Both the position numbers and the translations under genes were made by a program. From NCBI GenBank assembly GCA_963728965.1, contig CAVSMH010000006.1, positions 1,798,001 through 1,862,000 of the forward strand: 64,000 nt of DNA, read 5' to 3'. Shown piece after piece: positions 41,905-52,070 of this stretch; the stretch's first letter is position 1, and every line of letters starts with the position of its first letter. Under the pieces are notes generated by a model. The model saw only the letters and a list, made by a program, of their open reading frames with translations. It searched no databases and was not told the DNA's origin. Source of the DNA: DASQZT01 sp963728965 (GTDB lineage: Bacteria; Acidobacteriota; Terriglobia; Bryobacterales; Bryobacteraceae).

Positions 41905-43182
41905 TTGTCAGTCCAGTCACGCAGGAACTTCCTCAAACTAGTCACGGCCGGAGGTATGTCGATGGCGATCGAAGCGGCGCACGCCTCCTCATCCCCTCCG
42001 CGTGCCGCCAGCGACCACCTGCTCGATGAGATCCAGCGGCGCTCGTGCCGGTATTTCTACGAGATGGCGGATCCGAATACCGGCTTGGTCCGCGACCGCG
42101 CCTCGGCCGACGAACCGTACGCTCCCAGCGCGGCCAGCACCGCCGCGACCGGGTTCGGTCTGAGCGCGTTGGCCATCGGCGCCAGCCGCGGCTTTCTCGA
42201 TCGGACCCTGGCGGAAGCGCGGGTGAAGGTCACCCTTCGGTTCCTGTGTGAGCGCGCCGAGCAGGAACACGGCTTCTTCTATCATTTTCTCGATTCGGAC
42301 ACCGGCAGACGCATCTGGCGAAGCGAGGCATCTTCGGTGGATACCGCGTGGCTGCTGTGCGGTGTGCTGCACTCGGCCGCGTTCTGGGAAGATGCGGATA
42401 TCCGGAAGTTCGCCGAGGAGTTGCTGAACCGCGCCGATTGGCAGTGGATGCTGAACGGGAGCTGTACCCTGTGCCACGGCTGGACGCCGGAGAGCGGTTT
42501 TCTGCAATACCGGTGGGATGCCTATACCGAAGTGCTGGCCATGTACTTGCTGGCCATCGGATCGAAGAAGCACGGCATCCCGGCCGCATCGTGGAAGGCC
42601 TTCGCGCGACCCATGCGGGAGTACGAGGGCATCTTCTTCATCGATGCCGGAGCGCCGCTTTTCGTTCACCAGTATTCGCACGCCTGGTTCGATTTCCGCG
42701 ACCGGCGCGATTCCTACGCCAACTACTTTCGGAATTCGGCGCGTGCCACGGAAGCGCATCGCCTGTTCTGCCTTTCGTACGCGCGAGAATACCCCTGGTA
42801 CGGTCCGGACATGTGGGGCGTGACGGCTTCCGATTCGCGCACCGGATACCGCGCCTGGTGTTCGCCCAGAATCCCGCCCGACGGCACGCTGGTGCCTTGT
42901 GCGGCAGGCGGATCGCTGGTCTTTCTTCCGCAGTTGTGCGGCGCGGTGCTACAGAACATGTTCGACCGCTACGGAGACAAGATCTGGACGAAATACGGTT
43001 TTCTGGACGCGTTCCATCCCAAAGAGCACTGGTATAGCCGCTATGTGCTCGGTATCGACCAGGGAATTATGCTGCTGATGGTCGAGAACATGCGGAGCGG
43101 GGCGGTGTGGAAAGCGGTGATGTCAACGCCTGAAGCGCGCACCGCCATGGACGCGGTCGGGTTGGCTGCGATCCCCGCCTGA
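41905..43182 (+). CDS. Tat-exported glucoamylase-like / GH144-type protein
   Basis: 425 aa from TTG 41905, with a twin-arginine leader SRRNFLKLVTAGG. The mature part is an (alpha/alpha)6-toroid-like sequence with conserved blocks RSCRYFYEMADPNTGLVRDR, TGFGLSALAIG, FIDAGAPLFVHQYSHAWFDF and WYGPDMWGVTASDSRTGYRAW. These are features of the 'putative glucoamylase' (PF10091) and GH144 beta-1,2-glucanase proteins. Catalytic acids cannot be assigned with certainty. It likely degrades a glucan in the periplasm. It converges with the PPTase gene 25 nt away. Confidence 0.82.
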   Translation: MSVQSRRNFLKLVTAGGMSMAIEAAHASSSPPRAASDHLLDEIQRRSCRYFYEMADPNTGLVRDRASADEPYAPSAASTAATGFGLSALAIGASRGFLDRTLAEARVKVTLRFLCERAEQEHGFFYHFLDSDTGRRIWRSEASSVDTAWLLCGVLHSAAFWEDADIRKFAEELLNRADWQWMLNGSCTLCHGWTPESGFLQYRWDAYTEVLAMYLLAIGSKKHGIPAASWKAFARPMREYEGIFFIDAGAPLFVHQYSHAWFDFRDRRDSYANYFRNSARATEAHRLFCLSYAREYPWYGPDMWGVTASDSRTGYRAWCSPRIPPDGTLVPCAAGGSLVFLPQLCGAVLQNMFDRYGDKIWTKYGFLDAFHPKEHWYSRYVLGIDQGIMLLMVENMRSGAVWKAVMSTPEARTAMDAVGLAAIPA

Positions 43183-43207
43183 GGACGTCGCGCCGACGTT
43201 CGGCGAT

Positions 43208-43921
43208 TCAACGTAGACTACCGGAGAGCATCAGTTCGGAGAGTGGACTCTTGGCGGAAGCGTCCGGCGGGCCGCGCCGCGGGTAGGGCGAAATCGCGAA
43301 CGTCCGGACCAATCCATCCGCTGCGCGCCACCAGCCGCAGAAGGGGCGGTCGTCGAAGCGGGCCCGCAAGGGGTGCCACGAACCTCGGGAGTGGAGGATC
43401 GGCTCCACTACCACGGACCGCGTATCGAAGCGCAAGCCCACCCGCAGGGCTTTGAGCACGCTCTCCTTGGCGCTCCAGAGGAGGGTGACCAGGCGAGGCC
43501 GCTCTGCGGGCGGCGCTTCGGCCACGAGGGCCTGTTCTTCCGCCGTGAAATAGTCGGTAAGAAACCCGCTGGAGCGTTCCTCCACCACTTCGAGGTCGCA
43601 GCCCAGTCCGGTGTCAGGCTCCGCCAGGGCGCAGAGCGCAACGCCGGCGCGGTGGCTGAGGGAGATGGTGAGCGGCGCGGGCGCGTCGGCAATCCACACC
43701 TCGGGAGCGCCCGAGGGGGCGGAGCGAATCTCGATGACGGGCATGGCGGTGCCGAGGTAGGCCGCGACGGCCCGTTTGGCCGTCCAGCGGCCCAGCCGCC
43801 AGTCGTCGCGGCGCTTGGGAAAGCGCATCGTGTGCAGGCGCTCGAGTTCGGGCGCCGTCAGCCAGTCGTCGGCCGGCGGAATGCCGGCCAGCGTCTGCTC
43901 GAGCCAGTAGACGGGAGTCAT
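43208..43921 (-). CDS. Sfp-type 4'-phosphopantetheinyl transferase
   Basis: 237 aa. Both conserved motifs are present: GCDLEVVEE (Asp109, Glu111, magnesium binding) and WSAKESVLKALRVGL (Glu153 and two lysines). The N-terminal half TMRFPKRRDDWRLGRWTAKRAV is also typical of the Sfp group. It transfers the phosphopantetheine arm of CoA to carrier proteins. Its ATG overlaps the megasynthase stop (ATGA), so it almost certainly serves that enzyme's three ACP domains. The open frame continues upstream inside the megasynthase gene as a shadow. Confidence 0.95.
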   Translation of the reverse strand: MTPVYWLEQTLAGIPPADDWLTAPELERLHTMRFPKRRDDWRLGRWTAKRAVAAYLGTAMPVIEIRSAPSGAPEVWIADAPAPLTISLSHRAGVALCALAEPDTGLGCDLEVVEERSSGFLTDYFTAEEQALVAEAPPAERPRLVTLLWSAKESVLKALRVGLRFDTRSVVVEPILHSRGSWHPLRARFDDRPFCGWWRAADGLVRTFAISPYPRRGPPDASAKSPLSELMLSGSLR

Positions 43922-46900
43922 GCGGTCATCGCGCTGCCGTGCAGGGCGCGCAGCGGCTCGGTATCGACGGTGCCGGGTAGCGCGACCGTCCGGTAGCCGT
44001 GGAGCAGCGCGAAACAAGTGCCCTCCCGGTCCACTACCGCGGCATCGAAGCCGGCGCCTTCCGGAGTAGGGATCACCACGGCAAATAACGGCGCTTCCGT
44101 GGCCGGACGCAGCACCGAGACGCGATCGATGTGTTGTGGCAGCGCCAGCCGGTCGTACATGCTCATCTCCCAAAGCCCCGCGGTCTGCAAGCACAGCTCG
44201 ATGGCGCGCGGCTCCATGACCAGGGGCAGTTCGGCCGGCTGGTGATGGGCGGGCAGGCCGTCGGCGAATTCGCCCGTAATCCGCGCCCCGTCGAGCCATG
44301 CCCGCTCGACAACCCGGTACGCGGGGCCGTGGAAGAAGACGCGATAGATATCCTCCGACAGAACGGCGCTGGTAACGGCAGGCGGGGGCGTCAGCGACAT
44401 GGAATCGGGCTCCCGCCTTTGCAGGCGAACACGGCCGGTGAAATGCGTGGTGAGTTGCGGCTCGGCCTGACCCGCCAATAATCGCCGGCCGATCAGACGG
44501 CATTCGGCGACTATGCCGTCTCTTTCGGGGTAGAAGACGGCTTCGATGGTCACGGTACGGGGCTCGTGCCGGTAGAATTTGAGCGGCGCAAGGAAGTTGA
44601 CGTCCTCGACGGTTTCCACGTGCCAGCCCGGCAGCATCCACAGGGCGGCTTCCGCAAAGGCCTCGATGCCCATGACGCCAGGCAGGACGGGCGTGCCGTC
44701 AATCTGGTGATCGCGGAGGAAAGCTTGCGCTTCCGGGTCGAGCGTGGTCTCGATGACGAGCCCGTGATGCAGGCCCACACTCGAAACGACGCCAATCATC
44801 GGACCCGTGGGGCCACTCTTCGCGACGGGGTCCAGGCCCCCGGTGGCATCCCATTCATTCAGCAGAACGCCGAGTCTATGGGCCACGACCACCTCACCGC
44901 GGCGGCCGCCGGCGGTCAATTCGCGCCGGATCCAGGGAATGCCGGCTTCGGCCGGTAGCATGTCGATGCCGGCCAGTTCCATCATTTTCGGAATGGAGCC
45001 GCGGGTGGCCATGCCGATGCCGCCCCATGCGGTCCAGTCGAGGGCGATGGCGCGCGTGGCAGGCCGGGTGGTGCGGAAGCTGGAAGCGATCTTACAGAGA
45101 AGGTCGTTGGCGGCGCTGTAGTCGGCCTGTCCGGCGTTGCCGAAGCGGCCGGCCACGGAACTGAACGCGACCGTGGCGGCGAGCGGCATGTCGCCGATCG
45201 CGTGCATGAGGTTGAACCAGCCGTCGCTCTTGACGTCGAAGACGAGGTCGAACTCGCGCGGGTCTTTATCGGGCAGGAAGTGGCTGCGCTCGATACCGGC
45301 GGCGTGCAGCAGGACGTCGATGCGCCCGCTGCGCTCGCGCACCTGCCGGATCACCGTGGCCACGGCGGCGGCGTCGGTCAGATCGAGGGCGAAATAGTGG
45401 GCCGTGCCGCCGGCCGCCTTTACGGCATCGATGGCGGTCCGGGCCGCGTGGGCGCGTTCGAGCCCGGCCAGTTCCTTTTCGACGAGCACGGGCGTGGCGC
45501 GCTCGCCACGAGCCTGAATGCGGGCGAACAGATCGCGCTTCAGTCCGTCCTTATCGGTGACGAACCGCGCGAGGTCGGGGCTATCGGGGTCAGGCTCGGG
45601 ACACAGGTCGAGCAGGTAGAACGTGCCGCCCGAAGCGGCGGCGAGATCGGCGACGATGGCCGATACGATGCTACCAGCGGCACCGGTCACGAGGAAAACG
45701 GTGTTGCGGTCGAGCGTGAGGCCGGGGCCGCCATCCTCGACCGGCTCTTCGCGCAGGCTGATGGTCCAGCGGAGGTCGTCCGGGTAGCCGATCTCCACGG
45801 CGCCGGGATCGCGCAGGGTTTCCTCGATCAGGATGGCGGCGATTTCATCAGCCGGGCGGAGGGCAGCGAAATCGACGGCTTTCACCAGGGTGTCGGGCCG
45901 TTCACGCTTGTAGGTTTTGGTGAACCCGGTGACGGCGCCGCCGAGCGGCGCGCAGGCGCCGGCTTCGTCGTAGCCGTGAAGGCCGCCGAGCCGTGTCGCC
46001 GAGACCAGGAAGGGTTGCTGTTCAAAGAGCGTGCGCATGAGCCGATAGAGCGATTTGACACGGATGCGCAGGGCTTCCCGCCAGGCGGGCAGGTCGAGAT
46101 GGGCGAGGTCGCCCTCGTGGTCGAGCGCGGGCAGCCAGTAGACGCCATCCACGGGAGCGGTGACGGGTTCCGGGGGTAGAACTTCTACTCCCATGCGGCG
46201 TAGCCGTTCGGCGAGCGCGGCACCCACGCCTCCTTCGTCCGGAACGACGATCACGCGGCGGCCCGGTCCCAGCACCACGCCGGTCTGCTTGCACACCGAC
46301 AACGCGGGGCGCAGACTCGGCGCGGGCACGCGCCGCGGCACCCGTTCGGCCGCCCTCAGGCTGGCGGGGATCGGGCGCGCGGGGGACGGGGCCGCCGCTG
46401 GCGCCTCGAGCGGGGCGCCTGCACCGGCCAGGCCCGACCGCTTGGCCAGCGCGAATTCGATGACGTGAGCGAGCGTGGGGAAATCGCGCAGCTTCAGATT
46501 GGCGTCGCGAGGAATGTCGAACGCCGCGCGCACGGCTGCCAACATTTCGGCCTGCTTGACGGTGTCGATGCCAAGATCGGCTTCCAGGTCCAGATCCAGA
46601 TCCAGCATGTCCTCGGGGTAGCCGGTTTTTTGGGAGACGATGTCGAGGATCGTTCGCCGGACGGGGTCCTCGGCGGCGGGCGCCGGAGCGGGCGGGGTAA
46701 CGGGTGGGGGTGGCGCGAGCGTTGGGGGTGGCGCAACGGCTGCGGGGAGTGGCGCAACGGCTGCGGAGGCCGAGGCCGGGCGGCTCTCCTGGACGAAGCG
46801 GATGACGTGGGCGAGCGTGGGATAGTCGCGGAGCTTGCGGTTCGGATCCGGAGAGAGGTGGTAGGTTTCGCGGACGGCGGCGAAGACTTCCGCCTGTTTT

Positions 46901-49900
46901 ACGGTATCGATGCCAAGATCGGCTTCCAGGTCCAGATCGAGATCCAGCATGTCCTGCGGGTAGCCGGTTTTTTGGGAGACGATGTCGAGAATGGTTCGCC
47001 GGACGGCTTCCTCGCCGGCGACCGCCGGAGCCGCCGGCGCGGCGGCCTCGGGCTCGACGAACTCGGGCGCCGGTGCAACGGCGGGGACCGCATCGGCCGG
47101 ACGTCCCTCCTGGACGAAGCGGATGACGTGGGCCAGCGTGGGGTAGTCGCGCAGCTTGCGGTTCTCGCCGCGGGCGATGTGGTAGGTTTCGCGGATGGCG
47201 GCGAAGACTTCCGCTTGCTTCACGGTGTCGATGCCGAGGTCGGCTTCCAGGTCGAGATCAAGGGCCAGCATGTCCACCGGGTAGCCGGTCTTTTCGGCTA
47301 CCAAGGCCAGGACTCGTTCTTTGACGGGGTCGGCGGGTGTCGGTGGCGGCACCGGTTCCGGTGCTGGTGTCCGTTCCGCTGCCGGTGGCGGCGTGGCGGG
47401 TAGGGAGACGGAGGCTAACGGCACGGGCCGCGGCGACGTGTCCTTACCATTACGCACGCGCAGCGTCCGCCGGACCACCTCGAGTTCGGCGGAAGGGCAG
47501 CCGGCGATGCCGGTCAGCCACCGGCTCCAGACATCCGGGTCGGCAATGCGATTCTGATATCCCAGCGCATGGGGACTCGGCCGGGATGCCTCGCCAGCCC
47601 CGGACCGGCGCAACAGCGTCAAGCCGATTTGCGAGCCGAAGCCGGCGGCCAGGCGGAGCGCATAGTCCACCGGATAGTGGCCGCCCTTGGACAGGTTCAA
47701 CTGGCCCAACTCGGGATCCACGTCTTTGAAGTTGGCTACGGGCGGGACGCAGCCCGTCTCCAGGGCCTTGACGGCAACCACGTCTTCAATTCCGGCGGCC
47801 ATGGCGTGGCCGGTGAAACCCTTGGTATTGCCGATGACGATTCGGTCGGCGTTTTCGGCGAAAACCTGCCGCAAGGCATGGATTTCCGCCGACGCGCTGC
47901 CGCCGCGCGCGGGGGTATAGGTTTCATGCGAGACGAATACCATCCGGCCGGCCAGTTCGGCGCGGGGAACGCCGCCGCGCTTTTCGGCCTGCGATACCAG
48001 CGACTCCATCAATTCGTCAATATGCTCGACATCCAGGCGGGTGCCGTGGAAAGCGCTGTTGGCGGTCACGGCGGCAAGCACTTCGCAGATGGGGCGGATG
48101 CCGCGTTCGCGTGCGGCGGCGGCGCTCTCCACCACCAGGGAACCGGCTCCCATGCCCAGAATCATGCCGTGGCGGCGCCGGTCGAAGGGAAGCGCGGCTT
48201 GTTCCACGACGGCGTCCGTGGCGGCGGCACCGCTGGCCAGGAAGCAGGAGGCCATCCACTCCATGAGATCGTCCGAGGTGGCGTCGTCGGCCGAGATGAT
48301 GACCACGCGGCGGCAGCGTCCGGCGCGGATCCAGTCTTCGGCCAGAGACACGCTGTTGGTGGTGCTGGCGCAGGCTGCGTTGACCTGCGTGTTGGGACCG
48401 CGCGCGCCAATCAGCTCGGCGAATTGCGAATGACCCATGGACAGGATGCGGAAGATGAAACGTCGGTCGAAGCGGTAGGGCTGCTTGTCGATTTCGACGC
48501 GCAACTCTTCGATGCGCCAGTCCAGCTCCTCGATCATGGAGCCGTGGCCGTTGCCTTCGACGGCCTTGGCGTGGAGATCGAGCAAGGTGGCCAACTGCTG
48601 CCGGCGGGCGCGGTCCTCGTAATAGCGCTTCAGTTCGCCGGCAAACGAATCGAAGCCGGGAAAAGCCGAAGCGAAGATCACGCCGGTCTCGCCGCGCATA
48701 CCGTCGGGCAAACCCCAGCGGTCCGGCAACCGGCCGCCGAGGGTGGTGTTCTTGTAGCGCATTACCAGCGGGATGCCGGCATCGCGCAGGGCATCGATGC
48801 CCGCGGCGATCGCCAGGCGCGCGCCGCGATCGAGCGCAAGCAGGCGCTCGGCGGGAACGCCGAATTCCGTTTCCAGGTCGAAGGCGCCGCCCCGTCCCGC
48901 GAGTTTAATCACATCGGCGAGGTTGTCGATGGATTCGAACGTGGGGTCACCGTTGTCGCTCTTCAGCAGGCGGGTGATGTGCTTTTCGAGCATGGCGCGG
49001 CGGAAGCGCGTGGGGACCACATCAATGAACTGCTCGCCGCGCAGGATGCGGGCGATATTGCCGTCGTCGAAGACTCGTTCGGCGCCGGGTAACCCCAGGG
49101 CCGCCCCGGTAATGACGACCGGTTCGAGGGCTGTGCGGCGGGAGGAGGTGGCAGCGACGTGCGCAGCGGGAGCCTCGATGCGGGGCAGGGAAGCGGCGGC
49201 GGGCGCACCCAGGCCCGCCGCATAGAGTCCGCACAATGCCTGGTTGAAGGCGGCCGCGTCCTCGAGCTTGGGGTGATTGGTGAACAGCGCGAGCACGTCG
49301 TGGCGGCCGCCCAAAACATCGTCCACGAAGCCTTGCAGGGCCTTCTTCGGCCCGACCTCGACGAACACCCGGGCGCCGGCCGCATAGAGCGTATCGAGAC
49401 CCTTGACGAACTGCACGGGCGATGCGATCTGCCGCCCGAGGATATCGAGCATCGCGGGCCCGGCGGTGGGATCGGTGGGGTAGAACTCGCCGGTGAGGTT
49501 GGCGACGACGGGAAGCTGGGGCGGAGTGAGATGCAGACGCTGGAGCGTGCGCACCATCGGTTCGCTGGCCGGAGCCACGATGGAGGTATGGAAGGCGTGG
49601 CTTACCGGCAGGGGCACGGCGTTGAAGCCCGCTTTTTGGAATAACTCAATGGCTTGGCCGACTGCCTGGCTCGCTCCACCGATGACCGCCTGGCTGTGGG
49701 AGTTGATGTTGGCGATCACCACGTAGCCATCGATGGTCTTCAGGAGGCGTTCGATATCCGGCAGCGGTGCGAACACGGCGGCCATGCGGCCGTTGTCGGC
49801 CATGGACACGCACGTCATTTCGCGGCCGCGCGCACTGACCGCTTCGAGCGCGTCGGCGAAGGGCAGCGCGCCCGCGGCGACCAAGGCTCCGTATTCGCCC

Positions 49901-51975
49901 AAACTGTGTCCCATGGTCATGTCGGGCCGGACGCCATGCGCGGCAAGGAGGCGGGTGATTGCGATATCGGATGTGAGCACCGCCGGCTGGGTGATGGCGG
50001 TCTGCCGCAGCGCTTCCTCCGCCTGGGCTACCAACCGGGCGTCCGCCGGGTCGACAAAGACGATTTGGCTGAGGGGCTTGCCGAGCAGTGGGGTGAGCAC
50101 GCGATCGGCTTCGGCGAAGGTTTCGGCCACCACGGGTTCGGCAGCGCGAAGGCCGGCGAGCATATTGACGTATTGCGAGCCCTGGCCGGTATAGAGGAAC
50201 GCCACCTTGGGGGCCGGGCCGTGGCCGCGGAAGATACCCTGCGCGCGCAGGACCTTCCAGGTGGCCGGCTGATTCGCGGCGATCGCCTTGAGCGCCTTGG
50301 CGCACTTATCGGCAAGGTCGGCGGGGCCGGCATAGTCGATGGCGACGCGCTCGGCGGCGCGAAGGTCGGATTCCGCCGGAGCGGTGGAGGACGGAGCGCG
50401 GCCGGCCGCGGCGGTTTCCTGTACGGAGCGCAGACGGCTGGCCAGATCGGCGTCGGAGGCGCCGCCGACCACCAGCGCCCCGCGCGTCGGCGCCGGCGAA
50501 GCGGCCGGCAATCCGGTCATGGCTACCGAGTGTTTGCCGTTACCGTTCAGGGCGTGCGGAATGTACTCCTCCATTACGATGTGGAAGTTGGTTCCGCCAA
50601 AACCGAAGGCGCTGACGCCGGCGCGGCGGGTGCCGCCGGAGGGCGTGGTCCAGGGCCGCAGTTCCGTGTTCACGTACAGCGGGCAGCTTGCGAAGTCGAT
50701 ATCCGGATTAGGCCGCTCGAACTGCGCGCTGGGCGGCAGCACCTTTTCGCGCAGCGCCAAGGCCGTTTTCAAGACGCCGGCCGCGCCCGCGGCCCCCTTG
50801 AGGTGGCCGATGTTCGATTTGACGGAGCCGAGGGCCACCGCGCCGGTGGGCAGATGGAAGCTGCGAAGCACCTCCGACATACTCCCCACTTCCACCACAT
50901 CGCCCACGCGGGTAGACGTGCCATGGCCCTCGATAAGCGCGACGGTAGCGGGCGAGAGCCCGGCGCTCTGCCACGCGCGCTCGATACAGAGTTTCTGGCC
51001 GGCCGGATTGGGGGCGGTGATTCCCTTTCCCTTGCCATCGCTCGATGCGCCGATGCCGCGCAGCACGGCGTAGATCTGGTCGCCATCCCGCTCGGCATCG
51101 GCGAGCCGTTTGAGAATCAGAATCGCCACGCCTTCGCCCATCACGAATCCGTCAGCGCCCTCGGCATAAGGCCGGCTGCCGGTGGCGGAGAGGGCGCCGA
51201 TCTTGCTGAACTTCACGAAGGTGGGCGCGCCCATGTTGCGGTCGATGCCGCCGGTGACCGCCACGTCGAATGCGTTCTCCACCAGTCCCTCCACGGCGGC
51301 GTTGATGGCCGCCATGGCGGAGGCGCAGGCGGCGTCCACGACGTAATTGGGACCGTGGAAATCGAAGACATTGGCGATGCGGCCGGCAATGCAGTTGGCG
51401 AGCTCACCGGGCATGCTGTCTTCGGTGATTTCGGGGAGGCGGCGGCCCATGCGGAAGTGCAGCTCGCGGTTAATGTCGCGGCGCACCGCCTCGGGAAGGG
51501 CGGCGAAGGAGGGGCTGGCATCGAGCTCGTGGGCGTATTCGGGGAAGTAGACGCGGAAAGCGGTGAGGTAGTGGCGTTCGCCGGCCATGGCATTTCCCAG
51601 GATGACGGCGGTGCGGCCGAGGGCCAGCGGCCGCGCGGGATAGCCGTAATCGGTGAGGGCTTCGCGCGTGCAGGCGATGGCCCACTTCTGCGCTTCATCC
51701 ATGGCATCGACCACGCGGGGCGGTACGGGCAGGCGCCAGCCGACCGGGTCCCACACGAAGCTGCGCACCCAGCCGCCGATTTTCGAGTAGGACTTATCGG
51801 GCGTTTTGGGATCGGGGTGATAGTATCGGGCCGGGTCCCAGCGGCTGGGCGCGACCTCCGTGATACTGTAACGTCCGGCTTTCACGTTTTCCCAGAACGC
51901 CGGGACGTTGGGTGCATCGGGCAGCACCGCGCCCGCACCTACAATGGCGATGGCTCGATTTACAGGACTCTCCAT
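43918..51975 (-). CDS. Multidomain PUFA-synthase/PKS-like megasynthase (KS-AT-KS-ACP3-KR-DH)
   Basis: 2685 aa from ATG 51975 (GGGAG upstream; a GTG at 51993 is also in frame). Residue positions are approximate. KS1 (8-470) has Cys217 in VDAACAS, His in EGHGTSTR and NIGHLKG. AT (590-905) has GHSLGEY and SHAFH, suggesting malonyl-CoA. A second KS (950-1460) has Cys1202 in VNAACAS, and His in VSHETYTPARGG and TGHAMAAG; the usual TGT after the first His is replaced. Three ACPs centre at 1584, 1691 and 1805 in Ala/Pro-rich linkers, each with GIDTVKQ, i.e. Thr where Ser normally carries phosphopantetheine. KR (about 1900-2375) has LVTGAAGS and QADYSAAND. DH (2400-2665) has HQIDGTPVLP. There is no ER or thioesterase. 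It is likely an iterative synthase of an unusual fatty acyl or polyketide chain. Confidence 0.93.
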   Translation of the reverse strand: MESPVNRAIAIVGAGAVLPDAPNVPAFWENVKAGRYSITEVAPSRWDPARYYHPDPKTPDKSYSKIGGWVRSFVWDPVGWRLPVPPRVVDAMDEAQKWAIACTREALTDYGYPARPLALGRTAVILGNAMAGERHYLTAFRVYFPEYAHELDASPSFAALPEAVRRDINRELHFRMGRRLPEITEDSMPGELANCIAGRIANVFDFHGPNYVVDAACASAMAAINAAVEGLVENAFDVAVTGGIDRNMGAPTFVKFSKIGALSATGSRPYAEGADGFVMGEGVAILILKRLADAERDGDQIYAVLRGIGASSDGKGKGITAPNPAGQKLCIERAWQSAGLSPATVALIEGHGTSTRVGDVVEVGSMSEVLRSFHLPTGAVALGSVKSNIGHLKGAAGAAGVLKTALALREKVLPPSAQFERPNPDIDFASCPLYVNTELRPWTTPSGGTRRAGVSAFGFGGTNFHIVMEEYIPHALNGNGKHSVAMTGLPAASPAPTRGALVVGGASDADLASRLRSVQETAAAGRAPSSTAPAESDLRAAERVAIDYAGPADLADKCAKALKAIAANQPATWKVLRAQGIFRGHGPAPKVAFLYTGQGSQYVNMLAGLRAAEPVVAETFAEADRVLTPLLGKPLSQIVFVDPADARLVAQAEEALRQTAITQPAVLTSDIAITRLLAAHGVRPDMTMGHSLGEYGALVAAGALPFADALEAVSARGREMTCVSMADNGRMAAVFAPLPDIERLLKTIDGYVVIANINSHSQAVIGGASQAVGQAIELFQKAGFNAVPLPVSHAFHTSIVAPASEPMVRTLQRLHLTPPQLPVVANLTGEFYPTDPTAGPAMLDILGRQIASPVQFVKGLDTLYAAGARVFVEVGPKKALQGFVDDVLGGRHDVLALFTNHPKLEDAAAFNQALCGLYAAGLGAPAAASLPRIEAPAAHVAATSSRRTALEPVVITGAALGLPGAERVFDDGNIARILRGEQFIDVVPTRFRRAMLEKHITRLLKSDNGDPTFESIDNLADVIKLAGRGGAFDLETEFGVPAERLLALDRGARLAIAAGIDALRDAGIPLVMRYKNTTLGGRLPDRWGLPDGMRGETGVIFASAFPGFDSFAGELKRYYEDRARRQQLATLLDLHAKAVEGNGHGSMIEELDWRIEELRVEIDKQPYRFDRRFIFRILSMGHSQFAELIGARGPNTQVNAACASTTNSVSLAEDWIRAGRCRRVVIISADDATSDDLMEWMASCFLASGAAATDAVVEQAALPFDRRRHGMILGMGAGSLVVESAAAARERGIRPICEVLAAVTANSAFHGTRLDVEHIDELMESLVSQAEKRGGVPRAELAGRMVFVSHETYTPARGGSASAEIHALRQVFAENADRIVIGNTKGFTGHAMAAGIEDVVAVKALETGCVPPVANFKDVDPELGQLNLSKGGHYPVDYALRLAAGFGSQIGLTLLRRSGAGEASRPSPHALGYQNRIADPDVWSRWLTGIAGCPSAELEVVRRTLRVRNGKDTSPRPVPLASVSLPATPPPAAERTPAPEPVPPPTPADPVKERVLALVAEKTGYPVDMLALDLDLEADLGIDTVKQAEVFAAIRETYHIARGENRKLRDYPTLAHVIRFVQEGRPADAVPAVAPAPEFVEPEAAAPAAPAVAGEEAVRRTILDIVSQKTGYPQDMLDLDLDLEADLGIDTVKQAEVFAAVRETYHLSPDPNRKLRDYPTLAHVIRFVQESRPASASAAVAPLPAAVAPPPTLAPPPPVTPPAPAPAAEDPVRRTILDIVSQKTGYPEDMLDLDLDLEADLGIDTVKQAEMLAAVRAAFDIPRDANLKLRDFPTLAHVIEFALAKRSGLAGAGAPLEAPAAAPSPARPIPASLRAAERVPRRVPAPSLRPALSVCKQTGVVLGPGRRVIVVPDEGGVGAALAERLRRMGVEVLPPEPVTAPVDGVYWLPALDHEGDLAHLDLPAWREALRIRVKSLYRLMRTLFEQQPFLVSATRLGGLHGYDEAGACAPLGGAVTGFTKTYKRERPDTLVKAVDFAALRPADEIAAILIEETLRDPGAVEIGYPDDLRWTISLREEPVEDGGPGLTLDRNTVFLVTGAAGSIVSAIVADLAAASGGTFYLLDLCPEPDPDSPDLARFVTDKDGLKRDLFARIQARGERATPVLVEKELAGLERAHAARTAIDAVKAAGGTAHYFALDLTDAAAVATVIRQVRERSGRIDVLLHAAGIERSHFLPDKDPREFDLVFDVKSDGWFNLMHAIGDMPLAATVAFSSVAGRFGNAGQADYSAANDLLCKIASSFRTTRPATRAIALDWTAWGGIGMATRGSIPKMMELAGIDMLPAEAGIPWIRRELTAGGRRGEVVVAHRLGVLLNEWDATGGLDPVAKSGPTGPMIGVVSSVGLHHGLVIETTLDPEAQAFLRDHQIDGTPVLPGVMGIEAFAEAALWMLPGWHVETVEDVNFLAPLKFYRHEPRTVTIEAVFYPERDGIVAECRLIGRRLLAGQAEPQLTTHFTGRVRLQRREPDSMSLTPPPAVTSAVLSEDIYRVFFHGPAYRVVERAWLDGARITGEFADGLPAHHQPAELPLVMEPRAIELCLQTAGLWEMSMYDRLALPQHIDRVSVLRPATEAPLFAVVIPTPEGAGFDAAVVDREGTCFALLHGYRTVALPGTVDTEPLRALHGSAMTA
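46440..47340 (-). repeat. Three tandem ACP domains within the megasynthase
   Basis: The units are at about 47331-47089, 47001-46774 and 46662-46444. They share the block DLDLEADLGIDTVKQAE; units 2 and 3 also share VRRTILDIVSQKTGYP and are nearly identical at the DNA level, implying a recent duplication. The threonine codons replacing the expected serine are at 47224-47226, 46903-46905 and 46561-46563 (all ACC on the coding strand). Confidence 0.9.
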
Positions 51976-52070
51976 GATGACACTCCCACTCACTCAGAAC
52001 TCACACCGCGACCTCAGCCCGCGGGCGTGATGCAGCGGTTTGACAACCGTTCGGGTCAGTTCCGTTCGAA

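Noticed and set aside
43208..44641. A 477-residue version of the PPTase
   Set aside because: The N-terminal half is the megasynthase DH region read in another frame; the ATG at 43921 fits the family length.
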